Positions 56,217-64,000 of a stretch of 64,000 bases of DNA are shown piece after piece. This DNA comes from SLRI01 sp942491185 (GTDB taxonomy: Bacteria > Pseudomonadota > Alphaproteobacteria > Geminicoccales > Geminicoccaceae). The DNA lies in contig CALOAB010000024.1 of the NCBI GenBank assembly GCA_942491185.1, positions 62,001-126,000 of the forward strand. The letters are read 5' to 3'. Below the pieces are notes generated by a model. The model was given only the letters and a program-made list of their open reading frames with translations. It was not told where the DNA came from and did no database searches. The translations under genes were made by a program, and so were the position numbers. Within the stretch, counting starts at the first letter, position 1. Every line of letters begins with the position of its first letter.

Positions 56217-57542
56217 ATGACCAAGTCCGCCCCCGCGCCGGGCCTTCGGCGCGATGCCTACGACCTCTTGACCGGCGACGACGAAGCGCGCGTCTGCAAG
56301 GACATCCCAGACGACGCCTGTCGTGAGCAGCCCAAGAACTTCTTCATCCACGGCACGGCGCTGACACTGACGAAGCTCGGCGACGGCCTTGCCGATGCCA
56401 AGTTGGTGCTCGCCTGGCTGCTCTCCAGCCTGGGCGCCCCAGCCTATCTGATCGGCCTCTTGGTGCCAGTTCGGGAATCGCTCTCGCTGCTGCCCCAATT
56501 GCTGGTGGCGGCGCAGATTCGCCGCCATGCGATCCGCAAGTGGTTCTGGGTCGCCGGCACGACGATCGAAGGGCTAGCGCTGATCCTCATGGCGCTGGCG
56601 GCGCTGCTGCTGGACGGGGCTGGCGCCGGCTGGGCGATCATCTTCTGTCTCGCCGTCTTCAGCGTGGGCCGCGGCGTCGCCTCGATCGCCCAGAAGGACG
56701 TCCTCGGCAAGACGATCGCCAAGACGAGGCGCGGCACCGTCTCCGGCTACGCCGGCACCATCGCCAGCCTCGGCACCGGCGCCTTCGGATTGTACCTCAT
56801 TGCCTTCACCACGCCGGACGACCCCAGCTTCTTCGGCTTGTTGCTGCCGGCTGCCGCTGCCTTGTTTCTCGCCGCGGCCGCAACGTTCGCTCGTCTCGAA
56901 GAGCAGCCCGGCGCTACCGAGGGCGGCGGCAATGCGATCGACTTCACCAAGCGGGAACTCGCGCGTCTGCAGGACGACCCGGCGTTCACCCGTTTCATCG
57001 CCGCCCGCTCGCTCTTCGTGGCAACGGCCCTCATGCCGCCCTACCTCGTCAGCCTGCTCCAGCAGAGCGAGGGCGCAGGGCTCTTCGACCTCGGCCAACT
57101 GATCCTCGCAAGCGGCATCGCCGGTGGCCTCAGCTCCGCCGTATGGGGAAGGCTCGCCGATCGATCGAGCCGACTCGTCATGATGGCAGCCGGCGCGCTC
57201 GCTGGTGTTGCCGCTCTTGCAATCGGCGCCCTTGCCTTCGCCGCTCCAGGGATGCTGGCGATTCCTCTGCTCATCCCGGCCGCGATCTTCCTCGTGGCGC
57301 TCGCCCATGCCGGCATGCGCATCGGCCGCAAGACCTACATCGTCGATCTCGCCGGCAGCGACCGCCGCGCCGGCTATGTGGCGCTCAGCAACACCCTGAT
57401 CGGCGTTGTCCTGCTGCTCAGCGGTCTGCTCGGCATCCTCGCTGAATGGGCCGGAACTGGCGCTATCCTTCTACTGCTTGCCATCCTCGCGACCTTGGGT
57501 GTCTGGCTCGCCCATGGCTTGCCGGAAGTGCAACAGGATTGA
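56217..57542 (+). CDS. MFS transporter
   Basis: 441 residues with 12 predicted spans. N-terminal cytoplasmic segment KDIPDDACREQPKNFFIHGT, then spans with the MFS loop GLSSAVWGRLADRSSRLVMM and RIGRKTYIVDLAGSDRR. Substrate unknown. Same strand as the zinc-ribbon gene, 19 bp downstream. Confidence 0.85.
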   Translation: MTKSAPAPGLRRDAYDLLTGDDEARVCKDIPDDACREQPKNFFIHGTALTLTKLGDGLADAKLVLAWLLSSLGAPAYLIGLLVPVRESLSLLPQLLVAAQIRRHAIRKWFWVAGTTIEGLALILMALAALLLDGAGAGWAIIFCLAVFSVGRGVASIAQKDVLGKTIAKTRRGTVSGYAGTIASLGTGAFGLYLIAFTTPDDPSFFGLLLPAAAALFLAAAATFARLEEQPGATEGGGNAIDFTKRELARLQDDPAFTRFIAARSLFVATALMPPYLVSLLQQSEGAGLFDLGQLILASGIAGGLSSAVWGRLADRSSRLVMMAAGALAGVAALAIGALAFAAPGMLAIPLLIPAAIFLVALAHAGMRIGRKTYIVDLAGSDRRAGYVALSNTLIGVVLLLSGLLGILAEWAGTGAILLLLAILATLGVWLAHGLPEVQQD

Positions 57543-57618
57543 GTTGCCCGGATGGCGGCCCTTCGCTCCAACGGCGTGGGCATCCGCGCACGGAAGCCCT
57601 ACGTGAATAGCGGAGTAC

Positions 57619-58575
57619 CTAGAGCGCACCCCAGGCCAAAATCCCGATATAAAGGATATAGAGCCCGAACAGCGCCGCGCCCTCGCGCCGGGAGACCCGC
57701 CAGCCGCTGACCGCGAAGAACAGCATCATCACGGTCGCCGCCAGCATGACCCAGATGTCGAACTCGATGATCTCGACGGGCACCTCGAGTGGATGGACGG
57801 CCGCCGTGATGCCGAGAATGCCGAACGTGTTGTAGATATTGCTGCCGATGATGTTGCCGAAGGCGACATCGCCCTGCTTCTTCAGCGCCGCGATCACGGC
57901 GGTCACGAGCTCCGGCAACGACGTGCCGATGGCGACGACCGTAAGGCCGATGACCGCTTCGGAGATGCCAGCACTGGCCGCGAGCTCGATGGCGCCCTTG
58001 ACGAGCAGGTGAGCACCGAAAATGGTGACGGCGATACCGACGACCGCCAATGCCGTCGACGCCAGGATGGTCAGCTTGCGGCTGCTCATCTGCAGCGCCG
58101 CTTCGGCCTCGTAGACGGCCGCCGCCTCGTCGGGGTTGCGGCTCTCCTTGATGTAGGTGAAGACGACGTAGGCGATGACAGCCGCCACGAAAGCGAGCCC
58201 GGTCCACCGATCGAGATGGCCCAGCAGCACCACTGCGGTGAGCGCCACGGCACTCACGACAAGCACCGCGCCGTCTCGGTAGAAGGCTTTCGGATCGCAG
58301 GCCACCGGCAGGAGCAAGGCGCCAATCCCCAGGATCAAGAGGATGTTGGCGATGTTGCTGCCGACGACATTGCCGACCGCGATACCCGGTGACCCGGCAA
58401 GAGCCGCCTGCAGGCTGGTCACCAGCTCCGGCGTCGAGGTGCCGAAACCGACCAGCGCAATGCCGATGAAGAGCGGCGACAAGCCGAGCGCCCCCGCCAG
58501 GGCGACCGAGCCACGCACCAGGGCCTCGCCGCCCAGGACGAGCAGGACGAAACCTGCCAGAAGAGACCACAGCAT
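57619..58575 (-). CDS. Na+/Ca2+ exchanger-type (CaCA, YrbG-like) antiporter
   Basis: 318 residues, about ten spans, with both inverted alpha-repeats: alpha-1 GFGTSTPELVTSLQAALAG and alpha-2 VAIGTSLPELVTAVIAALKK, each followed by a G-N-V-V/I-G-S-N segment. Acid residues in these repeats bind cations. Calcium or sodium/potassium exchange at the inner membrane. Confidence 0.9.
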   Translation of the reverse strand: MLWSLLAGFVLLVLGGEALVRGSVALAGALGLSPLFIGIALVGFGTSTPELVTSLQAALAGSPGIAVGNVVGSNIANILLILGIGALLLPVACDPKAFYRDGAVLVVSAVALTAVVLLGHLDRWTGLAFVAAVIAYVVFTYIKESRNPDEAAAVYEAEAALQMSSRKLTILASTALAVVGIAVTIFGAHLLVKGAIELAASAGISEAVIGLTVVAIGTSLPELVTAVIAALKKQGDVAFGNIIGSNIYNTFGILGITAAVHPLEVPVEIIEFDIWVMLAATVMMLFFAVSGWRVSRREGAALFGLYILYIGILAWGAL

Positions 58576-58681
58576 GAAGGCGGCTCCGATTGTAAGAGCT
58601 TCGGGACCACGCCGCTGAAGAGGATGTCGGGTGAGCCTGCAAGTGACGGCATCGATCTACAGTCCGGTGGTTGGCTGAGCC

Positions 58682-59425
58682 ATGTGGCAAGCGGACACGC
58701 TGGTCCTGGTTGCGCTCACGTTCCTCGCCGCGGGCCTGGTCAAGGGCACGGTGGGCCTGGGCCTGCCGACCATTGTCCTCGGCATGCTGACCGTGCCGCT
58801 CGGCATCACCCAGGCGATCGCGGTCCTTCTCGTGCCATCGCTGGTCACCAATGCGGTGCAGGGGCTGACCGGCAAGAACGCGCTCGAGACCTGTCGCCGG
58901 CTCTGGCCGATGTTGTTGATGGCAGCGCTCGGCATCATCGTCGGCACCGGTGCTCTGGCACGAAGCAGCGGCACTGGCCCTGCCGTGGCGCTCGGCGTGC
59001 TGATCGCGTTGCACGGCGCCATCAGCCTGCTGGCCCCGCCATTGCCCCACCCTGGCCGGCACGAGCGCTGGCTGTCGCCGCTGACCGGCCTCGCCAATGG
59101 ATTGGTCACCGGCTTCACCGGCTCGGCCATCCTGCCGGGCGTCCTCTATCTGCAGGCGCTCGGCCTCGACAAGGAGCGCCTGGTCCAGGGCATGGGGCTG
59201 TTGTTCTGCGTGTCCACCGCGATCCTGATGGTGGCCTTTGCCCGCTATGACTTGCTGACGCCTGAATTGATGCTGCTGTCGTCGCTGGCGCTGGCACCGG
59301 CGCTGCTCGGTCTGTGGCTCGGCGCTCGCCTGCGTCGACGCATCGCCGAGGAACGATTCCGCCGCCTGCTCTTCGTGGCGTTGATCCTGCTCGGAGCAGG
59401 AATCATCTGGCGCACGACCGGCTGA
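58682..59425 (+). CDS. TSUP (TauE/SafE) sulfite/organosulfonate exporter family
   Basis: 247 residues with 7-8 spans. Conserved LAAGLVKGTVGLGLPTIVLG and the second-half repeat GLANGLVTGFTGSAILPGVL. Family exports sulfite, sulfoacetate or similar anions; substrate not assignable. Confidence 0.85.
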   Translation: MWQADTLVLVALTFLAAGLVKGTVGLGLPTIVLGMLTVPLGITQAIAVLLVPSLVTNAVQGLTGKNALETCRRLWPMLLMAALGIIVGTGALARSSGTGPAVALGVLIALHGAISLLAPPLPHPGRHERWLSPLTGLANGLVTGFTGSAILPGVLYLQALGLDKERLVQGMGLLFCVSTAILMVAFARYDLLTPELMLLSSLALAPALLGLWLGARLRRRIAEERFRRLLFVALILLGAGIIWRTTG

Positions 59426-59495
59426 AGCCGAATGACTTGATCTCGGCGTTGAGCCGAAACCCGTTTCGCCGCGTAACCCTGCTAAACGGAGTAAC

Positions 59496-60317
59496 ATGAT
59501 GCATTGTCGAAAGCGTGGTACGCGGCCTTATCGGGCCGCACTGATCACTGGTGCCTCGAGCGGCATAGGAACGGCCTTCGCCCGTGCCTTGCCAGCCGAG
59601 ACCGACCTCATCTTGACGGGCCGCGATGCCGAGGCGCTGGGCGCCCTCGCGGCAGAGCTGGCACGGGATGGACGGCGCATCGAGGTCCTGCCGGCCGATC
59701 TCGCAGCCGACAGTGGCCCCGACCAGGTCATCGAGGCGGCGGAGAGCTTCGGCATCGATCTCTTGATCAACAATGCCGGGCTCGGCCGCTTCGGCCGGCA
59801 TCTCGACAACCCGGCCGAGGCGGAAGCGATGACCGTCCGCGTCAACGTCGAGGTCATGACCCGGCTCTGCCGCGAGCTCCTGCCGGGGCTGCTGGATCGT
59901 GCTCGGGCCGAGGGCGAACGCGCCGGGCTCGTCAACATGGCGAGCACCGTGGCGTTTGCGCCGGTGCCGCAGTTCGCGGTCTATGCAGCCAGCAAGGCCT
60001 ATGTGGTGAGCTACACCGAGGCCTTGCAGGCGGAGCTGGCGCGCGAGCCGATCGATCTGCTCCTCGTACTCCCTGGCTCGGTGAGCACGGCCTTCGGCGA
60101 TCGAGCCGGCTACCAGGGGGGGCGCATTCCAGGCGCAATTCCGCCGGAGACCGTCGCCAGCAAGACGCTCGCCGCACTCGGGCGGCAGCGGGTCGTCTTC
60201 ACCGACCGCTTGAGCGAGGCTGGGCTCGGCCCATTTGCAACGCTGCGCGGCCTCGGCGCACGTGGCGTTGCGACCGGCATCGGCCTGGCGCAAGCCGTGC
60301 AGGGCTTGCGCCGCTAG
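59496..60317 (+). CDS. Short-chain dehydrogenase/reductase
   Basis: 273 residues. Cofactor motif ITGASSGIGTAFARALP, DLLINNAGLG, Ser in NMASTVAFAP and YxxxK in YAASKAYVVSYTE. A classical SDR acting on an unknown alcohol/ketone. Alternative starts slightly downstream are possible; ATGATG at 59496. Confidence 0.9.
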   Translation: MMHCRKRGTRPYRAALITGASSGIGTAFARALPAETDLILTGRDAEALGALAAELARDGRRIEVLPADLAADSGPDQVIEAAESFGIDLLINNAGLGRFGRHLDNPAEAEAMTVRVNVEVMTRLCRELLPGLLDRARAEGERAGLVNMASTVAFAPVPQFAVYAASKAYVVSYTEALQAELAREPIDLLLVLPGSVSTAFGDRAGYQGGRIPGAIPPETVASKTLAALGRQRVVFTDRLSEAGLGPFATLRGLGARGVATGIGLAQAVQGLRR

Positions 60318-60358
60318 TCACACTGGCAGGTATGTGGAGAGAGGTGCGGCGTGCGCCG

Positions 60359-61117
60359 TCAGCCGCCGGTCGATCGCTCCTGGCCGACGAGGTCGGCAAG
60401 ACGCTCGGCGGGCACGGCGCCCGGCAGGATCGTGTCGCCGATAACGAAGCTCGGCGTGCCGTTGATGGCGAGACCCTGCGCCAGCTGGATGTTGTCCTGG
60501 ATGTGCTCGGCCACGGCGTCGCTCTGCATGTCCGCCATCAGCTGCTCGACATCGAGGCCCTGCGCCTCGGCCAGCCGCCGGATCGCAGCTTCGTCGATGG
60601 TGCTCTCGGCCAGCAGCCCCCAATGCATGGCCTCGTAGCCATCCTGCATGTGCGCGGCGAGCGCCGCCCGCGAGGCCAGCAGCGAATCCGGGCCCAGGAT
60701 CGGGAACTCCTTCATCACGACACGGAGCTGCGGGTCGCCCTCGAGCAGTGACTGCATCGGCTCGACCATCGCCCGGCAATAGCCACAGCGGTAGTCGAAG
60801 AACTCGACCAGCGTCACGTCCCCATCGGGATTGCCGATGACCGGATCACGGTCGTCAGCCACCAGCGCATCGCGCCCGCTCGACAGCCGCTCACGCTGCT
60901 CGGCCACCGTGGACGCCTCGCGCCGACGCTGCAGCTCTTCGATCGCCTGCATGATGACTTCCGGCTCGCGCAACAGATACTCGCGAACGATGCGCTCGAT
61001 CTCTTCCGTCGACGGCTCTGTCTGTGCCTGGGCCGTGCCGACGCCCAGGCTCGAGCTCAGGGCCAACAAGCCGGCTAGAGCCCAAACCCTACCACTCTGC
61101 TTCCAGCTCAGGGCCAT
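60359..61117 (-). CDS. DsbA-family thiol-disulfide protein
   Basis: 252 residues from the ATG at 61117 (MALSWKQSGRVWALAGLLAL, signal peptide ending AQA). A helical N-terminal extension (STEEIERIVREYLLREPEVI) precedes the thioredoxin fold with CGYC (FFDYRCGYCRAMVEPM) and cis-Pro in INGTPSFVIGD. BdbD/ScsC-like periplasmic oxidoreductase. The start is chosen to give a proper signal peptide. Confidence 0.88.
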   Translation of the reverse strand: MALSWKQSGRVWALAGLLALSSSLGVGTAQAQTEPSTEEIERIVREYLLREPEVIMQAIEELQRRREASTVAEQRERLSSGRDALVADDRDPVIGNPDGDVTLVEFFDYRCGYCRAMVEPMQSLLEGDPQLRVVMKEFPILGPDSLLASRAALAAHMQDGYEAMHWGLLAESTIDEAAIRRLAEAQGLDVEQLMADMQSDAVAEHIQDNIQLAQGLAINGTPSFVIGDTILPGAVPAERLADLVGQERSTGG

Positions 61118-61378
61118 CGTCCGTCTCCATGCTCGACGCCGGACTGCGGCCGCGGCCGATCGGCAATCATGATCCACGCTCTCGATGGCTACGCCCTAGC
61201 CCGAATGCGGCAACGGATCGAGGGCAAAGCGCCACACGACTGCGTGAAGCGATCGCCAGGGTGGCTGCACGAGCAGCGATGCACCGGCAGCCATCGATGA
61301 ACGGCGGCATACCAGATTGTGACAATTCCATCACGATCGGAGTTTCGCCCCGAGCGTTAGTGGAATCGCAACCACGCC

Positions 61379-61645
61379 ATGCGCACTCTAAATGTCTTGA
61401 TATGCTTGCTGTGGGATGGACGAATAGTGGGAGCTTTCCAGCAACCAACCAGTGGCGCCTTGGCGCAACAAATGCAGGCCGGAATGCCACAGGTGGCGAC
61501 GGGCATGACGCTACAGGGCGCAGGGCGCTGTCGCTTTCGCGTGATGCATTCGTCGGGCGAGACGGTCTGTGTCGATCTCGAGGCGGCGCGGGCACTGCAG
61601 CAGCAGAAACCGGGCGCGAAGATCTTCCTGGAGCGAAACGACTAG
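61379..61645 (+). CDS. Small hypothetical protein (88 aa)
   Basis: MRTLNVLICLLWDGRIVGAF may be a weak signal sequence; the rest has RCRFRVMHSSGETVCVDLEA and ends AKIFLERND. No family. Followed directly by a terminator hairpin, which supports it being expressed. Confidence 0.55.
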   Translation: MRTLNVLICLLWDGRIVGAFQQPTSGALAQQMQAGMPQVATGMTLQGAGRCRFRVMHSSGETVCVDLEAARALQQQKPGAKIFLERND

Positions 61646-61653
61646 GCACGAAA

Positions 61654-61684
61654 AAGGGAGCGGGTTCAGTCCCCCGCTCCCCTT
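61654..61684. terminator. Hairpin terminator between convergent genes
   Basis: AAGGGAGCGGG pairs with CCCGCTCCCCTT around the loop TTCAGTCC. On the reverse strand it is followed by TTTTT (complement of 61651-61655 AAAAA), so it can terminate pntB; it also ends the small rightward gene. Confidence 0.7.
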
Positions 61685-61774
61685 GTCGTGCCTTGCCGCG
61701 TGCGCGCCGGCCGAGCGGCGACGGATGCTAACGGCGTCGAGCCGCCGCGGGCCGCGCTTGGGCGGCCGTTGGCG

Positions 61775-63229
61775 CTACTCGAGCGACTTGACGATTTCCT
61801 CGGTCATCTTCTTGGCGTCGCCGAACAGCATCATGGTGTTCGGCTGGTAGAAGAGCGTGTTCTCGATGCCGGCATAGCCCGCCGCCATGGATCGCTTGAC
61901 GAAGAAGACCGCCTTGGCCTTGTCGACATCGAGCACCGGCATGCCGAAGATCGGGCTCTGCGGATCGGACTTCGCCGCCGGATTGGTGATGTCGTTGGCG
62001 CCGATCACGTAGGCTACGTCCGCCTGCTGGAAGTCGCCGTTGATGTCCTCCATCTCGAACACGTCGTCATAGGGGATGTTGGCCTCGGCCAGCAGCACGT
62101 TCATGTGCCCCGGCATGCGGCCCGCCACCGGGTGGATGGCGAAGCGGACATTGACGCCCTTCTTGGTCAGCACGTCGTAGAGCTCGCGCACCGAGTGCTG
62201 CGCCTGCGCCACCGCCATGCCGTAGCCCGGGACGATGATCACCGACTGGGCGTTGTCCATGATGAAGCCCGCATCGTCGGCCGACCCCGACTTGACCGTC
62301 TTGTCGCCGTCATCGGCCGCCGCCGCCCCGGTCTCGCCGAAGCCGCCCAGGATCACGGAGATGAACGAGCGGTTCATCGCCTTGCACATGATGTAGGAGA
62401 GGATGGCGCCCGAGCTGCCGACGAGGGCACCGGTGATGATCAGCATCGGGTTCTGCAGCGTGAAGCCGATGCCGGCCGCCGCCCAGCCCGAATAGGAGTT
62501 CAGCATCGAGACGACGACGGGCATGTCGGCGCCGCCGATCGGGATGATGAGCAGGACACCGATGGCGAAGGCCAGCAGCGTCATCAAGAAGAAGGCCCAG
62601 CCGCTCTCGCCGGTGACGAACCAGAAGAGAATGACCAGGATCAAGAGGCCGATCAGCGCGTTCAGGACGTGCCGAGCGGGCAGCATGATGGGCTTGCTGC
62701 TCATGACGGAGGCCACCGGACCCTTGAGCGGCCCCAGCGCATTCTCGATGTTCGGCGGCAGCTTGCCCTGCAGCTTGCCGAAGGCGATCACCGAGCCCGT
62801 GAAGGTGATGGCACCGATGATGGTGCCGAGCCCCATCTCGAACAAAGACAGCATCTTGATCGAGCCGTCGGCGTTGACCAGGCCGAAATCGACCGGGTTC
62901 AAGAAGGCCGTTGCAGCCACCAGGACCGCTGCCATGCCGACCAGCGAGTGGAAGCCCGCCACCAGCTGCGGCATCGCCGTCATCTCGATCTTTTGCGCGA
63001 TGACGTAGCCGATGCCACCGCCGATCGCGATGGCGGCGACGATCAGGACGTAGGCCATGAACGACGGATCGGGCAGGACCAGCAGCGTGATGACGATGGC
63101 CACGGCCATGCCGATCATGCCGTAGCGGAGACCGGCCTGCGAGGTGGTGGGATGCGACAGCCCGCGCAGGGCCAGGATGAAGCAGACCGAGGCCACGAGG
63201 TAGCCGAGGGCAGCGAGATTGACGCTCAT
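61775..63229 (-). CDS. pntB: NAD(P) transhydrogenase subunit beta
   Basis: 484 residues from the ATG at 63229 (MSVNLAALGYLVASVCFILA). N-terminal membrane domain II (VTGSVIAFGKLQGKLP-type segment), C-terminal NADP-binding domain III with VIIVPGYGMAVAQAQHSVRE, VRFAIHPVAGRMPGHMNVLL and YVIGANDITNPAAKSDP. It couples proton entry to hydride transfer from NADH to NADP+. Third gene of pntAA-pntAB-pntB. Confidence 0.96.
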   Translation of the reverse strand: MSVNLAALGYLVASVCFILALRGLSHPTTSQAGLRYGMIGMAVAIVITLLVLPDPSFMAYVLIVAAIAIGGGIGYVIAQKIEMTAMPQLVAGFHSLVGMAAVLVAATAFLNPVDFGLVNADGSIKMLSLFEMGLGTIIGAITFTGSVIAFGKLQGKLPPNIENALGPLKGPVASVMSSKPIMLPARHVLNALIGLLILVILFWFVTGESGWAFFLMTLLAFAIGVLLIIPIGGADMPVVVSMLNSYSGWAAAGIGFTLQNPMLIITGALVGSSGAILSYIMCKAMNRSFISVILGGFGETGAAAADDGDKTVKSGSADDAGFIMDNAQSVIIVPGYGMAVAQAQHSVRELYDVLTKKGVNVRFAIHPVAGRMPGHMNVLLAEANIPYDDVFEMEDINGDFQQADVAYVIGANDITNPAAKSDPQSPIFGMPVLDVDKAKAVFFVKRSMAAGYAGIENTLFYQPNTMMLFGDAKKMTEEIVKSLE

Positions 63230-63248
63230 TGACTGTTCTCCACGGCCC

Positions 63249-63536
63249 TCAAGTACGTTTCTTGAACATGGCGAGCATGCGGCGCGTGACCGCAAACCCG
63301 CCAAAAATGTTCACGGCGGCCAGCAGCACGGCGATGAAGCCGAGCACGGTGCCGAAGCCACCGGCAGCACCGGCCGCGATCAGGCCGCCGACGATGATCA
63401 CCGAGCTGATCGAGTTGGTGATCGACATGAGCGGCGTGTGCAGAGCCGGCGTCACCGACCAGACGACGTAGTAGCCGACGAAGATCGCGAGCACGAAGAC
63501 GATGAGGTTGAAGACCCCGGGATCGATCGCTTCCAT
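63249..63536 (-). CDS. pntAB: NAD(P) transhydrogenase subunit alpha part 2
   Basis: 95 residues, three spans: VFNLIVFVLAIFVGYYVVWS, PLMSITNSISSVIIVGGLIA, LGFIAVLLAAVNIFGGFAVT. Separate small membrane subunit as in Rhodospirillum rubrum. 19 bp before pntB. Confidence 0.95.
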   Translation of the reverse strand: MEAIDPGVFNLIVFVLAIFVGYYVVWSVTPALHTPLMSITNSISSVIIVGGLIAAGAAGGFGTVLGFIAVLLAAVNIFGGFAVTRRMLAMFKKRT

Positions 63537-63559
63537 GGCGTTACCTTATGACCTCTCGC

Positions 63560-64000
63560 TCAAGCGTCTTTGAGGTTCGGATGAACGACGGCACCGTCTT
63601 TGGTGATCAAGGCACCCTTGACGAGATCGTCCTCCTCGTTGATTGCGAACGCGTTCTTTTCCTTGTCGATCAGCAGCATGACGAAATTCATGAGGTTCTT
63701 GGCGTAGAGCAGGGAGGCAGCCGGTGCCAGCTTGGACGGCGTGTTCTGCGCCCCGATCAGCGTCACGCCGTTCTCGGTGACGATCGTCTCGCCGGGCTTG
63801 CTGCCCTCGACATTGCCACCCGACTCGGCCGCCAGGTCGACGATCACCGAGCCCGCCTTCATCGACTTGACCATGTCGGCCGTGATGATGCGCGGCGCCG
63901 ACCGGCCAGGGATCTGCGCCGTCGTCACGACGACGTCCTGGGCCTTCAGGTGCTCGGCCACCATCTCCGCCTGCTGCTTTTGCTCCTCGGGCGTCAGCGC
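63560..64000 (-). CDS. pntAA: NAD(P) transhydrogenase subunit alpha part 1 (5' end outside window)
   Basis: C-terminal about 146 residues visible: EEQKQQAEMVAEHLKAQDVV, TTAQIPGRSAPRIITADMVK, SVIVDLAAESGGNVEGSKPG and ending HPNLKDA. NAD(H)-binding domain I, alanine-dehydrogenase-like. Continues beyond the right edge. Confidence 0.93.
   Translation of the reverse strand, partial: ALTPEEQKQQAEMVAEHLKAQDVVVTTAQIPGRSAPRIITADMVKSMKAGSVIVDLAAESGGNVEGSKPGETIVTENGVTLIGAQNTPSKLAPAASLLYAKNLMNFVMLLIDKEKNAFAINEEDDLVKGALITKDGAVVHPNLKDA

Overview
The window is high-GC DNA that reads like an alphaproteobacterium. Supporting signs are the three-gene proton-translocating transhydrogenase (pntAA-pntAB-pntB), a NaChBac-type channel and IS5/IS481/IS110/IS6 elements of the kind common in Rhodospirillales-like genomes. 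The order-level placement is inference. No rRNA, tRNA or CRISPR array was seen.

Layout. 1-2.7 kb: a LacI-type regulator (cut by the window edge) with two identical operators, a small divergent membrane protein, and a membrane protein whose frame is broken inside a hexanucleotide repeat. 2.8-5.2 kb: a frameshifted metallo-beta-lactamase-fold protein, a TadE-like protein and gene fragments. 5.2-9.7 kb: an IS nest (IS5-like, IS110, IS110). 10.4-13.6 kb: a glycosyltransferase and a glycogen-debranching-type enzyme. 14.1-20.6 kb: a complete N-type ATPase operon, atpDCQRBEFAG, bordered downstream by an IS481 element. 21.7-24.2 kb: phage-tail, IS6, IS3 and beta-helix debris.

24.4-37.0 kb is the most coherent island. 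Read leftward it encodes a small secreted protein, a methionine-rich periplasmic protein, a pentaheme cytochrome c, a Tat-exported molybdopterin oxidoreductase, its four-cluster Fe-S subunit, a TorD-like chaperone, a polyferredoxin, an unknown protein, a sensor kinase with a periplasmic heme-c motif, and a sigma54-dependent response regulator. A consensus sigma54 promoter and three identical-pattern palindromes lie upstream. Divergent from it is msrP, the periplasmic methionine-sulfoxide reductase. I read this as a two-component-controlled periplasmic respiratory and oxidant-response system.

36.9-41.2 kb: a prophage tail-module remnant. 41.5-42.7 kb: a second IS5-type element. 42.9-50.6 kb: a sodium channel followed by coiled-coil OmpA and MotA-like membrane proteins. 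51-56.2 kb: DUF3775, XpaC, TelA, SPFH and zinc-ribbon proteins. 56.2-64 kb: transporters, an SDR, a DsbA-like protein and pntB/pntAB/pntAA (the last partial).

Two families of structured repeats stand out. Family S (59-62 bp, three hairpins, five copies) always lies directly before a TGG codon inside transposase genes. Family L (267-295 bp, long terminal stem plus two CGATGC/GCATCG hairpins, three copies) has paired sequence changes in its stems. Removing the S or L copies computationally restores multiples of three in three transposase genes (in one of them together with a single extra G). Many other genes carry single-base frameshifts, which may be decay or assembly error.
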